This document shows, piece after piece, positions 31,955 through 39,764 of a stretch of DNA of 64,000 nt. The notes beneath the pieces were generated by a model. It was not told the origin of the DNA. It ran no database searches and worked only from the letters and a program-made list of their open reading frames with translations. A program made the position numbers and the translations under genes. This DNA is from Massilia sp. Root351. GTDB lineage: Bacteria; Pseudomonadota; Gammaproteobacteria; Burkholderiales; Burkholderiaceae_D. Numbering within the stretch: the first letter of the stretch is position 1; each line of letters starts with the position of its first letter. The stretch covers positions 124,001 to 188,000 of the forward strand of contig NZ_LMDJ01000034.1 in assembly GCF_001425045.1 (NCBI RefSeq). The letters run 5' to 3'.

Positions 31955-33910
31955 TTAAACCTGGGGCTTGCCGTGCTGGACGCGCGGGAAGCGCAGGTTG
32001 TAGTGCAGGCCCATGTTGGGGGCGCTGACCACTTTGATGGTGCCGCCCAGTGGTCCGGTCACCAGGTTATACAGGATGTGGGCGCCCAGCCCGCTGCCGC
32101 CGGAGCCGCGCTTGGTGGTGAAGAAGGGGTCGAACAGCTGGCTCAAGGTGCCCTGGTCCATGCCGATGCCGTCGTCGCTGTAGTCGAAGTGCACATGCTC
32201 GCCTTCGATCCGGCCCTTGATCTTGATCGAACCGGACTGGCCGTCGCCAAAGCCGTGCACCAGCGAGTTGACCACCATGTTGGTGACGATCTGCGACACC
32301 GCGCCCGGGAAACTTTCCATCTGGATGTCCGGCGGGCAGTCCACCTGCACCTCGATGGGTTTGCCCTTCAGCTTGGGCTGCAGCGACAGCAGCACTTCGT
32401 CCAGGTATTTGCGCAGGTTGAAGCTGCGCACATTGTCGGACGACTGGTCCACCGCCACCTGCTTGAAACTGCGCACCAGCGCGGCCGCGCGCTGGGTGTT
32501 GGTGGTCATGATGCGCAGCGTCTGGTCGACAATGTCGAAGAACTGGTTCAAGCCCTCCTCGTCCAGCGCGCCGCTGGCCAGGTCTTCCTTGGTCAATTTC
32601 AATTCCTGCACCAGGTGGCTGGTGGCGGTCACGCAGATGCCCAGCGGGGTATTGATCTCGTGCGCCACGCCGGCCACCAGGCGGCCCAGCGAGGCCAGCT
32701 TTTCCTGCCGCACCAGCTCGCCCTGCGCGGTCTGCAGTTGCGTCAGCGCCGTGTTCAGCGCCGCGTTCTGCTCTTCCAGCGCGGTCTTGGCGCGGCGGAT
32801 GGCGCGGTCGGCCTGCAGGCGCGAGATCACCACCGCCACATGGCTGGCCATGAAGGCCAGCACGTCCAGGTCGGACTGCGAGTAAATCATGTCCTCGTCG
32901 TAGCTCTGCACCACCAGCACGCCGTAGGCGTAGTCGTTCAGCAGGATAGGCGCGCCCATCCAGCTGACGATGTCCTCGTTGCCCAGCGGCCGCTCCACGT
33001 CGCCCGACGCCATCAGCGCCAGGTAGCCCTCGCGGTCCAGCAGCACCGGCTGGCGCTGCTTGAGGATGTAGGAGGTCATGCCCACGCCGTAGGAGAAGCT
33101 GGTGCACGGCGCCGTCGGGTCTTTCTCGTCGACGAAGTAGGGTACCGTGATCTCGTTGTTGCTGGGGTGGTAAAGCGCGATCAGGAAATTGCGCACGGTC
33201 AGCACTTCGCTGATGGCCTGGTGCAGGCGCTGGTACATGGTGGCGCGGTCCCAGGCGCCGCCGGACAGGCTGGCGATCTCGTACAGCGCGCGCTGCAGGT
33301 TTTCCGCGCGGCGCCGTTCGGCCACTTCGTATTCCAGCGCGGCGGTGCGCTCGTGTACCGCGCGCTCCAGCCGGTCCATGCTCTGCAGCCCCTGCAGCGC
33401 GCCCGACACGTGGTTGGCGATCAGCTGGAACAGCGCCTGGTCTTCCTCGTTGAAGGTGTGCTGCTTGTCATAGCTCTGGATCACCATGGCGCCCAGCACC
33501 TGGTGGTTGTGGTCCACCAGCGGACAGCCCATCCAGTGCTCGGCGGTGGTGCCCAGGCCCCAGGTGCTGCCGTCCACGCCGCGCGAGTTGTGCTCCTCGG
33601 CAGTCATGATCAGGCGCTGGCGGTTCAGGATCACCCAGGCGGTCGGCGACTGCTCCGGCGAGGCCAGCTCCACCACTTCGCTGCGGTCCGGCGCCTCGTC
33701 CACCTCGTCGACGAAATACACGAAGCGCACCGAGTTGGGACGGCCTTCATCGCTCAGCGCCACGTAGAAATTGGCCGTGTACATGATGCGGCCCAGCGCC
33801 TCGTGCACGGCCTGGACGAATTCGGCGATGTCGGTGCACGTGCTCGACTTCTGCCCGATTTCGAGCAGGATGCTTTGTACGGCTTCCAGGCGGCTGAGAC
33901 GGCTTTCCAT
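31955..33910 (-). CDS. Sensor histidine kinase with two GAF domains
   Basis: A 651-residue protein without membrane segments. Two GAF-type sensor modules (about 15-180 and 225-385) are linked by helices. They are followed by a short coiled coil, the phospho-accepting H-box (VAGVAHEINTPLG) and a HATPase domain with its N box (IVTNMVVNSLVHGFGD) and G boxes (DDGIGMDQ and GSGGSGLGAHI). GAF repeats of this kind bind small ligands or chromophores; no Cys for bilin attachment is obvious. The ATG at 33910 has an AGGAAAA upstream. The long upstream extension of the frame overlaps another gene and is not used. It lies 41 bp downstream of the acidic hypothetical gene and may be co-transcribed with it. 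Confidence 0.88.
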   Translation of the reverse strand: MESRLSRLEAVQSILLEIGQKSSTCTDIAEFVQAVHEALGRIMYTANFYVALSDEGRPNSVRFVYFVDEVDEAPDRSEVVELASPEQSPTAWVILNRQRLIMTAEEHNSRGVDGSTWGLGTTAEHWMGCPLVDHNHQVLGAMVIQSYDKQHTFNEEDQALFQLIANHVSGALQGLQSMDRLERAVHERTAALEYEVAERRRAENLQRALYEIASLSGGAWDRATMYQRLHQAISEVLTVRNFLIALYHPSNNEITVPYFVDEKDPTAPCTSFSYGVGMTSYILKQRQPVLLDREGYLALMASGDVERPLGNEDIVSWMGAPILLNDYAYGVLVVQSYDEDMIYSQSDLDVLAFMASHVAVVISRLQADRAIRRAKTALEEQNAALNTALTQLQTAQGELVRQEKLASLGRLVAGVAHEINTPLGICVTATSHLVQELKLTKEDLASGALDEEGLNQFFDIVDQTLRIMTTNTQRAAALVRSFKQVAVDQSSDNVRSFNLRKYLDEVLLSLQPKLKGKPIEVQVDCPPDIQMESFPGAVSQIVTNMVVNSLVHGFGDGQSGSIKIKGRIEGEHVHFDYSDDGIGMDQGTLSQLFDPFFTTKRGSGGSGLGAHILYNLVTGPLGGTIKVVSAPNMGLHYNLRFPRVQHGKPQV

Positions 33911-33951
33911 CGATTTTCCTATGAGCAAGTTAGCATAGGAATGGTACCAGT

Positions 33952-34452
33952 TCAGCCGGGCCGGCGGTAGCCGCTTTCTATCCACGCTGTGGCGCTGGCC
34001 ACACTGAGCTTGAAGGTCGGCAGCGCGCGCACCTGGGCCAGTTCTTCGCCGTAGGGGTCGAACGCGGTCAGGGTGGCGTACGGCTCGTCCTCGTCCGGCG
34101 TGATGTCGAAGTTGACGGTGATGTAGGCGGCGCCCTCGGTGTTGACGCGCACGCTCTTGTGCAACTGCGCGTGCAGCTGCTGCTCGTGGCGGCGCAGCAC
34201 CTCGTTGGCGGTCTTGACCAGGGTGTTGAAGGCGTTGATGTCGAGCGGCTTGGGGTTTTTCTTGTCGCGCCCCATGGTCCACGGCCCCACCAGCGCCGGC
34301 TCCGGCTCGCCGTCCTTGATCATGGCCACGGCCCAGCCCTCGTCTTCGTCGTTCTTGATCACGCGCGCGGTCCAGCCGTTGGCTTGCCACAGGCGGTCTT
34401 CCTGCACCAGGGCGTCTTGTTCGTCGTCGGAAAGAAGGATATCGTCAGTCAT
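33952..34452 (-). CDS. Hypothetical acidic cytosolic protein
   Basis: A 166-residue protein with an acidic N terminus (MTDDILLSDDEQDALVQED) and a C terminus ending in SATAWIESGYRRPG. It has no signal peptide, membrane segment or motif I can name. The composition and codon usage fit a real gene. The 54-bp gap upstream is AT-rich and contains TTGCGA and TATATA at roughly promoter spacing, so it probably has its own promoter separate from lacI. The kinase gene follows 41 bp later, suggesting a two-gene unit. Confidence 0.75.
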   Translation of the reverse strand: MTDDILLSDDEQDALVQEDRLWQANGWTARVIKNDEDEGWAVAMIKDGEPEPALVGPWTMGRDKKNPKPLDINAFNTLVKTANEVLRRHEQQLHAQLHKSVRVNTEGAAYITVNFDITPDEDEPYATLTAFDPYGEELAQVRALPTFKLSVASATAWIESGYRRPG

Positions 34453-34506
34453 GGGCGCTCGCTTTACTGGATATATATACAGTTAAAAACCGTATCATAT
34501 CGCAAT

Positions 34507-35547
34507 TTACGCCTTGCGCGGAACTGTTGTCGAATTGCGCACCACCAGTTCCGGTTTCAACCGGATTTCCACCTGGCCGCCGCCCTGCTCGTCCTTCTCC
34601 TCCTTCAGCCGGCGCAGCACCAGCTGGGCCGCCTGCACGCCCATGGCGTGGTGGCCGATGCGTATGGTGGTCAGCGGCGGATTGACCATGTCGACAAAGG
34701 GCATGTCGTTGTGGCCCACCACCGACACGTCCTCCGGGCAGCGCAGGCCGCGCTCGCGCAGCGCGTCGTAGCAGCCCAGCGCCAGCAGGTCGTTGCCGGC
34801 CAGGATGGCGGTCGCCTGCGGGTAGCGCTCCAGCGCCGCCAGGCAGCCGGCGCGTCCCGCCTCGCGCGTGTAGGCGCTGCAGTCGAACAGCCACATGTCG
34901 GCGCGCGCCACGCCGTGCGCCGCCAGCGCCAGTTCGTAGCCCTCGCGGCGCAGGTGGCCGGTGGACAGCGTCTGCGGCCCCACCAGGTGCACGATGCGGC
35001 TGTGGCCGAGCGCCAGCAGGTGCTCCACCGCCAGCCGCATGCCGGCATACTCGTCGTTCACCACGCTCGATACGCGGCCCCGGTCCTCGCTGCGGTTGAC
35101 GGTCACCAGCGCCACCCCGGCCTCCAGGCAGTGGCCGATGACCGGATCGTCGCGCGTAGCGGTGGCCAGTATCAGCGCGTCCACCTGGCGCGCCAGCAGC
35201 TGGTCGACCACGAAGCGCTGCTGTTCCGGGTCTTCGCCGGCATTGGTCACCAGCGCCACATAGCCGTGCTTGCGCAGCTCGTCCTCGATGCCCAGCAGGA
35301 TGGGCGGAAATACCGGGTTGGTGATGTCGGGCAGCATCACGCCGACGATGTTGGAGCGCCGCGTGCGCAGCGCCGCCGCCATCTTGTTGGGCCGGTAGCC
35401 ATGCCTGGCCGCTTCCCTGAGCACCCGCTGCGCCACCTCCTCGCCCACCATGTGCCGCGTTTCCGGGTCCATCACGCGGCCGACCGTGGAGGTGTGCACG
35501 CCCAGGATCTCTGCCAGGCCCTTCAGCGTCATCTTTTTTTGCTGCAT
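34507..35547 (-). CDS. LacI family transcriptional regulator of the catabolic operon
   Basis: A 346-residue LacI/GalR-type DNA-binding protein. The N terminus holds the helix-turn-helix (MTLKGLAEILGVHTSTVGRVM) and the hinge (GYRPNKMAAALRTRRSNIVGVMLP). The remainder is a periplasmic-binding-protein-like effector domain (DITNPVFPPILLGIEDEL, AILAGNDLLALGCYDALRERG, VSVVGHNDMPFVDMVNPPLTTI). The gene is divergent from the seven-gene catabolic operon, and two identical perfect palindromes lie between them, so it very likely represses both units. The effector is unknown. ATG 35547 is preferred over an in-frame TTG at 35559; GGAAG precedes it. Confidence 0.93.
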   Translation of the reverse strand: MQQKKMTLKGLAEILGVHTSTVGRVMDPETRHMVGEEVAQRVLREAARHGYRPNKMAAALRTRRSNIVGVMLPDITNPVFPPILLGIEDELRKHGYVALVTNAGEDPEQQRFVVDQLLARQVDALILATATRDDPVIGHCLEAGVALVTVNRSEDRGRVSSVVNDEYAGMRLAVEHLLALGHSRIVHLVGPQTLSTGHLRREGYELALAAHGVARADMWLFDCSAYTREAGRAGCLAALERYPQATAILAGNDLLALGCYDALRERGLRCPEDVSVVGHNDMPFVDMVNPPLTTIRIGHHAMGVQAAQLVLRRLKEEKDEQGGGQVEIRLKPELVVRNSTTVPRKA

Positions 35548-35615
35548 AGCATCTTCCAATAAGCGATGTCGTATTTTCGCACGCCGCTGCCGCCCAGCGT
35601 AAACGGAAGAATCGA

Positions 35616-35629
35616 TGCGAACGTTCGCA
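35616..35629. promoter_or_regulatory. LacI-type operator O1
   Basis: Perfect 14-bp palindrome TGCGAACGTTCGCA with the central CG typical of LacI/GalR operators. It lies 69 bp before the lacI-type ATG and 68 bp (centre to centre) from the identical second site. Confidence 0.85.
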
Positions 35630-35647
35630 AATATTTTCGCTTTGTTC

Positions 35648-35675
35648 TTGAATTGGATTGTCGATCTGCTAGTAT
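35648..35675 (+). promoter_or_regulatory. Sigma70-like promoter of the catabolic operon
   Basis: TTGAAT (35648-35653) and TAGTAT (35670-35675) with a 16-bp spacer. Transcription would start near 35682, placing operator O2 directly over the initial transcribed bases. Confidence 0.6.
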
Positions 35676-35683
35676 CAGATTGA

Positions 35684-35697
35684 TGCGAACGTTCGCA
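35684..35697. promoter_or_regulatory. LacI-type operator O2
   Basis: A second exact copy of TGCGAACGTTCGCA, 32 bp before the dioxygenase start and just downstream of the promoter -10. A bound repressor here would block initiation. The pair with O1 could support looping. Confidence 0.85.
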
Positions 35698-35728
35698 TAA
35701 ATTCTAACCAGCTTGAAGGAGACAGCAA

Positions 35729-36619
35729 GTGGACATGAACACCGCCAATATCATCGACGGCGAAGCCTCCGTCACCGCCGTGGCGCACGCCGCCATGGCC
35801 CGCACGCCCGACCCGCGCCTGCGCCAGCTGGTGGCCGCCTTTGTCGAGCACATGCACGCGCTGATACGCGAAGTGAACCTGACCGAAGCGGAATTCGACA
35901 CGGTGCTGACATTCGTCGCCGACATCGGCCAGCAGACCAACGCCGTGCACAACGAAGTGGTGCTGGCAGCCGACGTGCTGGGCATCTCCACCCTGGTGGC
36001 GCTGCGCAACAACCCGCAGAACCAGGGCCAGAGCGCGGCCGCGCTGCTCGGGCCGTTCTGGCGCGCCGCGGCGCCGCTGTGCGACAACGGCGCCTCCATC
36101 GCGCGCGGCGATACGCCCGGCACCCCGATGCGGGTATTCGGCCAGGTGCGCGGCCTGGACGGGCAGCCCATCGCCGGCGCCAAGGTGGACGTGTGGCAGG
36201 CCTCGCCCGCCGGCCTGTATGAAAACCAGGACCCGCACCAGCCCGAGATGAACCTGCGCGGCTATTTCATCACCGGCGAGGACGGCCGCTACAGCTTCCG
36301 CACCGTGCGCCCGTCCGGCTATCCGGTGCCCACGCACGGCGCGGTGGGCGTGCTGCTGCGCCTGCAGCAGCGCCACTGCATGCGGCCGGCGCACGTGCAC
36401 TTCATGGTGTCGCACCCGCGCTGCAAGACGCTGATCACCCAGGTCTTCGCCGACGACTGCGACCACCTCGGCAGCGACGTCTCCTTCGGCGTGACCAAGC
36501 CGCTGGTGGGACAGTTCGTGCGCCACGCCCCCCCCGGCGAGGACGCGTACTACACCCTCAATTACGACTTCGTGCTGGAACAGGGCGAGAGCTGCTTCCC
36601 CGAAGCGCCCATCAAATAA
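35729..36619 (+). CDS. Intradiol ring-cleavage dioxygenase (hydroxyquinol/catechol 1,2-dioxygenase type)
   Basis: A 296-residue non-haem Fe(III) enzyme that opens a catecholic ring between its two hydroxyls. The N-terminal helical dimerisation domain (about 25-110) is of the catechol-dioxygenase type. The four iron ligands of the family are all in place: Tyr164 (GLYENQD), Tyr198 (SGYPVPTHG), His222 and His224 (RPAHVHF). The YPVPTHGAVG and RPAHVHF context and the overall length resemble hydroxyquinol 1,2-dioxygenases, whose product is maleylacetate, but a catechol or substituted-catechol substrate cannot be excluded. The start is GTG 35729 with GGAG seven bases upstream; an ATG at 35735 is an alternative. 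First gene of the LacI-controlled operon. Confidence 0.9.
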   Translation: MDMNTANIIDGEASVTAVAHAAMARTPDPRLRQLVAAFVEHMHALIREVNLTEAEFDTVLTFVADIGQQTNAVHNEVVLAADVLGISTLVALRNNPQNQGQSAAALLGPFWRAAAPLCDNGASIARGDTPGTPMRVFGQVRGLDGQPIAGAKVDVWQASPAGLYENQDPHQPEMNLRGYFITGEDGRYSFRTVRPSGYPVPTHGAVGVLLRLQQRHCMRPAHVHFMVSHPRCKTLITQVFADDCDHLGSDVSFGVTKPLVGQFVRHAPPGEDAYYTLNYDFVLEQGESCFPEAPIK

Positions 36620-36629
36620 GGAACCATAC

Positions 36630-37403
36630 ATGCCATCCCAACTTCCACTCGCCGGCCAGGTGGCTGTCATCGCCGGCGGCGCCGGCGCCATCGGCTACGC
36701 CAGCGCGCAGCGGCTGGCCAGGCAGGGCGCGCGCATCGTGCTGCTCGGCCGCGCCGGCGGCGACGCGCACGCCAAGGCCGCCGCGCTGCCCGCTGTGCCG
36801 TCCGCCGGCGGCGCCCACTGCGCCCTCGAGGCCGACCTGGCCGGCAGCGCCGCGCTGGCCCGCGCCGCCGCCGAGGTGCGCGAGCGCTACGGCCGCGCCG
36901 ATATCCTGGTCAACTCGGCCGGCTTCACCCAGCCGGTGCCGCACGCCGACCTGGACGCGCTGAACGATGAGCTGATCGACGCCATCTTCACCGCCAACTG
37001 GCGTGCGCCGTTCGCCGCCATCCGCGCCTTCGCGCCGCTGCTGCGCGCGTCCGGGCATGGCCTGGTGGTCAACATCTCGTCCATCGCCGCCAGCACCGGC
37101 ATCGGCAGCAACGTGGCCTACTGCGCCGCCAAGGCCGGGCTGGACACCATGGCCAATTCGCTGGGCCGGGCCCTGGCGCCGCACATCCGCGTCATCAACG
37201 TCTCGCCCGGCGTGGTGGACAGCCACTTCGTGCCCGGCCGCGACGCCGCCTTCAACAACAAGCAGGCCGCCACCACCCCGCTCCAGCGCATCGGCCAGCC
37301 GGACGACATTGCCGCCGCCGTGGAAGCCTGCGCCACCACGCTGCTGTTCGCCACCGGCAGCGTGATCCGCATCGACGGCGGCCGCCACCTCGGCGCGGCG
37401 TAA
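36630..37403 (+). CDS. SDR family NAD(P)-dependent oxidoreductase
   Basis: A 257-residue short-chain dehydrogenase/reductase. The cofactor motif is IAGGAGAIG (near residue 14), the NAG-type strand is NSAGF, the catalytic Ser lies in ISSIAAS and the YxxxK is YCAAK. The C terminus GSVIRIDGGRHL is standard for the classical subfamily. It could oxidise a hydroxy intermediate such as a dihydrodiol, or reduce a keto group within the same pathway. It starts 10 bp after the dioxygenase stop and 10 bp separate it from the next gene, so co-transcription is clear. Confidence 0.9.
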   Translation: MPSQLPLAGQVAVIAGGAGAIGYASAQRLARQGARIVLLGRAGGDAHAKAAALPAVPSAGGAHCALEADLAGSAALARAAAEVRERYGRADILVNSAGFTQPVPHADLDALNDELIDAIFTANWRAPFAAIRAFAPLLRASGHGLVVNISSIAASTGIGSNVAYCAAKAGLDTMANSLGRALAPHIRVINVSPGVVDSHFVPGRDAAFNNKQAATTPLQRIGQPDDIAAAVEACATTLLFATGSVIRIDGGRHLGAA

Positions 37404-37412
37404 GGAGAGCAC

Positions 37413-38291
37413 ATGCACAAGACCATCATCACTTGCGCCGTCACCGGCAACATCGTCAAGCCCGGGCAGCACCCGGAGCTGCCGGTCACGCCGCGCCAGA
37501 TCGCGCAAGCCTGCCTGGACGCCGCCGACGCCGGCGCCGCCGTGGTCCACATCCACGTGCGCGATCCGCACACCGGCCTGCCGTCCATGGAGCTGGACCA
37601 CTACGCCGAAGTGATGCAGCGCATCCGCGAACAGAACCGCGAACTGGTGATCAACCTCACCACCGGCCCGGGCGGCCGCTACATCCCCAGCACCGACGAT
37701 CCGCAGGTGGCAGCGCCCGGCAGCACGCTGATGCTGCCCGAAAAGCGCGTGGCCCACATCGCCGCGCTGCGTCCCGACATCGCCACGCTGGACCTGAACA
37801 CCATGAACTCCGGCGCCGATGTGGTCATCAACACGCCGGCCAACGTGCGCCGCATGGCCAAGGTCATCCGCGAGGCCGGCGTGCTGCCGGAAATCGAAAT
37901 CTTCGACTCCGGCGACCTGCACCTGGCGCGCGACCTGATCGCCGACGGCACCCTGGCCGGCCCCGGCCTGTTCAGCTTCGTGCTGGGCGTGCACTACGGC
38001 TTCAACGCCAGCCCGGAAACCATGGCTTACGCGCGCGGCCTGCTGCCGCAAGGCGCCGCCTGGACCGGCTTCGGCATCGGCCGCCACGAGTTTCCCATGG
38101 TGGCGCAGGCCTGGCTGCTGGGCGGCCATGTGCGGGTCGGCTTCGAGGACAACCTGTACATCGCCAAGGGCAAGCTGGCGCGCGACAACGCGGAACTGGT
38201 GGCGCGCGCCCGGCTGATCGTCGAATCGCTGGGCGGCGCCATTGCCAGCGCGGCCGAAGCGCGAACCATGCTGAACCTGCATCGCGGGTGA
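37413..38291 (+). CDS. BKACE family beta-keto acid cleavage enzyme
   Basis: A 292-residue protein of the beta-keto acid cleavage enzyme family (formerly DUF849; prototype 3-keto-5-aminohexanoate cleavage enzyme). The family uses a metal ion to react a beta-keto acid with acetyl-CoA, giving acetoacetate and a new acyl-CoA. Visible motifs are the N-terminal IITCAVTG, the metal-binding HIHVRDPHTG (near residues 47-56), NLTTGPGG, IEIFDSGDLHLARDL, FVLGVHYGF and VRVGFEDNLYIAKGKLA. In this operon the likely keto acid is the product of ring cleavage and reduction, for example 3-oxoadipate. Other keto acids are possible because substrate range in the family is wide. Confidence 0.92.
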   Translation: MHKTIITCAVTGNIVKPGQHPELPVTPRQIAQACLDAADAGAAVVHIHVRDPHTGLPSMELDHYAEVMQRIREQNRELVINLTTGPGGRYIPSTDDPQVAAPGSTLMLPEKRVAHIAALRPDIATLDLNTMNSGADVVINTPANVRRMAKVIREAGVLPEIEIFDSGDLHLARDLIADGTLAGPGLFSFVLGVHYGFNASPETMAYARGLLPQGAAWTGFGIGRHEFPMVAQAWLLGGHVRVGFEDNLYIAKGKLARDNAELVARARLIVESLGGAIASAAEARTMLNLHRG

Positions 38292-38353
38292 CGCGGCGTC
38301 GCCGCCAACCCGCCCGGCAAGACCGAACAACCGATCACAACGAGGAGAACCAC

Positions 38354-39355
38354 ATGAACACCGTACGCGTATCCGAAAAAGCCGCCAGCATCGATTTGCT
38401 GGCCCCCTCCCTGTCCACCACCGAGCGGCCGGTGGCGCAGCCCGGCCAGTGCGTCATCGAAGTGCACAGCGCGGGCATCAACCCGAGCGACGTGAAGGCC
38501 GCGCTGGGGGCCATGCCGCACGCCGTATGGCCGCGCACCCCGGGCCGCGACTACGCCGGCGTCGTTATCGACGGCCCGGCGGAATGGATCGGCAAGGAGG
38601 TGTGGGGCAGCGGCGGCGAGCTGGGCATCCGCCGCGACGGCACCCACGCGCGTTACCTGGTGCTGGACACGGCCGCCGTGCGCGCCAAGCCGGCCGCCAT
38701 CTCGATGCTGGAGGCCGGCGCGGTGGGCGTGCCCTTCATCACCGCCTACGAAGGCTTGCGCCGCGCCGGCCTGCCGCAGGCGGGCGACGTGGTGCTGGTC
38801 ATGGGCGGCAACGGCAAGGTGGGCCAGGCCACCATCCAGCTGGCCACCCGCGCCGGCGCCCGCGTGTTCGCCGTGGAGCGCGGCAAGGAAGCCTACATCG
38901 GCCACGCCAGCGGCGCGGTCGACATGATCGCCGCCGACAGCCAGGACATCGCCGCCTACGTGCGCGACAAGACCGGCGGCCACGGCGCGGACATCGTCTA
39001 CAACACAGTCGGCAGCCCTTACTTCGAACAGGCCAACGCGGCGCTGGCCACCGGCGGGCGGCAGATCTTCATCTCTACCATCGAGCGCGCCGTGCCGTTC
39101 GACATTTTCGCCTTCTACCGCGGCCAGCACACCTATGTCGGCATCGACACCCTGGCGCTCGATTCGCTGGCCTGCGCCCGCATCCTGGACGCGCTGGCGC
39201 CCGGCTTCGCCGACGGCACGCTGAAGCCCTTCCCGGTGCTGGCGGACACCGTCTACGCGCTGAAGGACGCCTTGCAGGGCTACCGCGCGGTGCTGGGCGG
39301 CGCGCGCGAGCGCGTCGTGCTGCAGCCTGTTCAGCAGCCCGCTCCGCAGCCATGA
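38354..39355 (+). CDS. MDR family NAD(P)H-dependent oxidoreductase (quinone reductase-like)
   Basis: A 333-residue medium-chain dehydrogenase/reductase without the catalytic or structural zinc Cys set. A GroES-like N-terminal domain (INPSDVKAAL, PGRDYAGVV) precedes a Rossmann domain with GGNGKVGQATIQLA as its cofactor loop. Such zinc-less MDR proteins reduce quinones or activated C=C bonds. In this pathway the natural proposal is reduction of maleylacetate-like enones to 3-oxoadipate, replacing the usual iron-type maleylacetate reductase, which is absent here. The start at 38354 has GAGGAG upstream; the long overlapping frame from 37433 is spurious. The stop overlaps the next start (ATGA). 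Confidence 0.87.
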   Translation: MNTVRVSEKAASIDLLAPSLSTTERPVAQPGQCVIEVHSAGINPSDVKAALGAMPHAVWPRTPGRDYAGVVIDGPAEWIGKEVWGSGGELGIRRDGTHARYLVLDTAAVRAKPAAISMLEAGAVGVPFITAYEGLRRAGLPQAGDVVLVMGGNGKVGQATIQLATRAGARVFAVERGKEAYIGHASGAVDMIAADSQDIAAYVRDKTGGHGADIVYNTVGSPYFEQANAALATGGRQIFISTIERAVPFDIFAFYRGQHTYVGIDTLALDSLACARILDALAPGFADGTLKPFPVLADTVYALKDALQGYRAVLGGARERVVLQPVQQPAPQP

Positions 39356-39705
39356 ACGTCACCCGCTACAGCGGCGCCCCCGCCTACTTCCCGTCCAATC
39401 ACGAAGGCATGCACTGCCTGCGGCTGCAAGGGCACGAGGCGGGGCCGTCCGACACGGTGTGGCTGGGGCTATCGCACCTGCTGCCCGGCGGCGGCACCAC
39501 GCTGGACGCTTCCGGCGTGGAGAAGCTGTACCTGGTGCTGGAAGGCGAAGTGACCATCGTCACCGAAGACGGCGCGCAGCTACGCGAACACGTGCTGCGC
39601 CAATACGATTCCGCGCGCCTGGCGCCCGGGGAAAAGCGAGCGTTAAAGAACCATACCAACCACCCGGCCAGCATCCTGCTCGCCATGCCATACCAATCTA
39701 CATAA
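39352..39705 (+). CDS. Cupin domain protein
   Basis: A 117-residue single-domain cupin. The first motif (LLPGGGTTLDASGVEKLYLVLEGEVTIV) and the second (DSARLAPGEKRALKNHTNHPASILL) are both recognisable, although the first motif lacks one of the usual paired His ligands, so metal binding is uncertain. Small cupins in aromatic operons act as isomerases, decarboxylase-like helpers or ligand sensors. It is translationally coupled to the MDR gene through a four-base ATGA overlap, suggesting the two act together. The exact role is unknown. Confidence 0.82.
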   Translation: MNVTRYSGAPAYFPSNHEGMHCLRLQGHEAGPSDTVWLGLSHLLPGGGTTLDASGVEKLYLVLEGEVTIVTEDGAQLREHVLRQYDSARLAPGEKRALKNHTNHPASILLAMPYQST

Positions 39706-39764
39706 GTCGCAAACAATACGCTAGACCTTGATCGAAGCACACGACGAAGCATTGGAGGAGACAC

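Noticed and set aside
33911..34390. N-terminal extension of the histidine kinase frame
   Set aside because: It overlaps the acidic hypothetical gene and is Arg-rich; the ATG at 33910 has a ribosome site and begins the first sensor region.
37433..38353. Upstream extension of the MDR reductase frame through the BKACE gene
   Set aside because: The extension is Arg/Gly-rich and overlaps BKACE fully; GAGGAG and an ATG at 38354 mark the true start.
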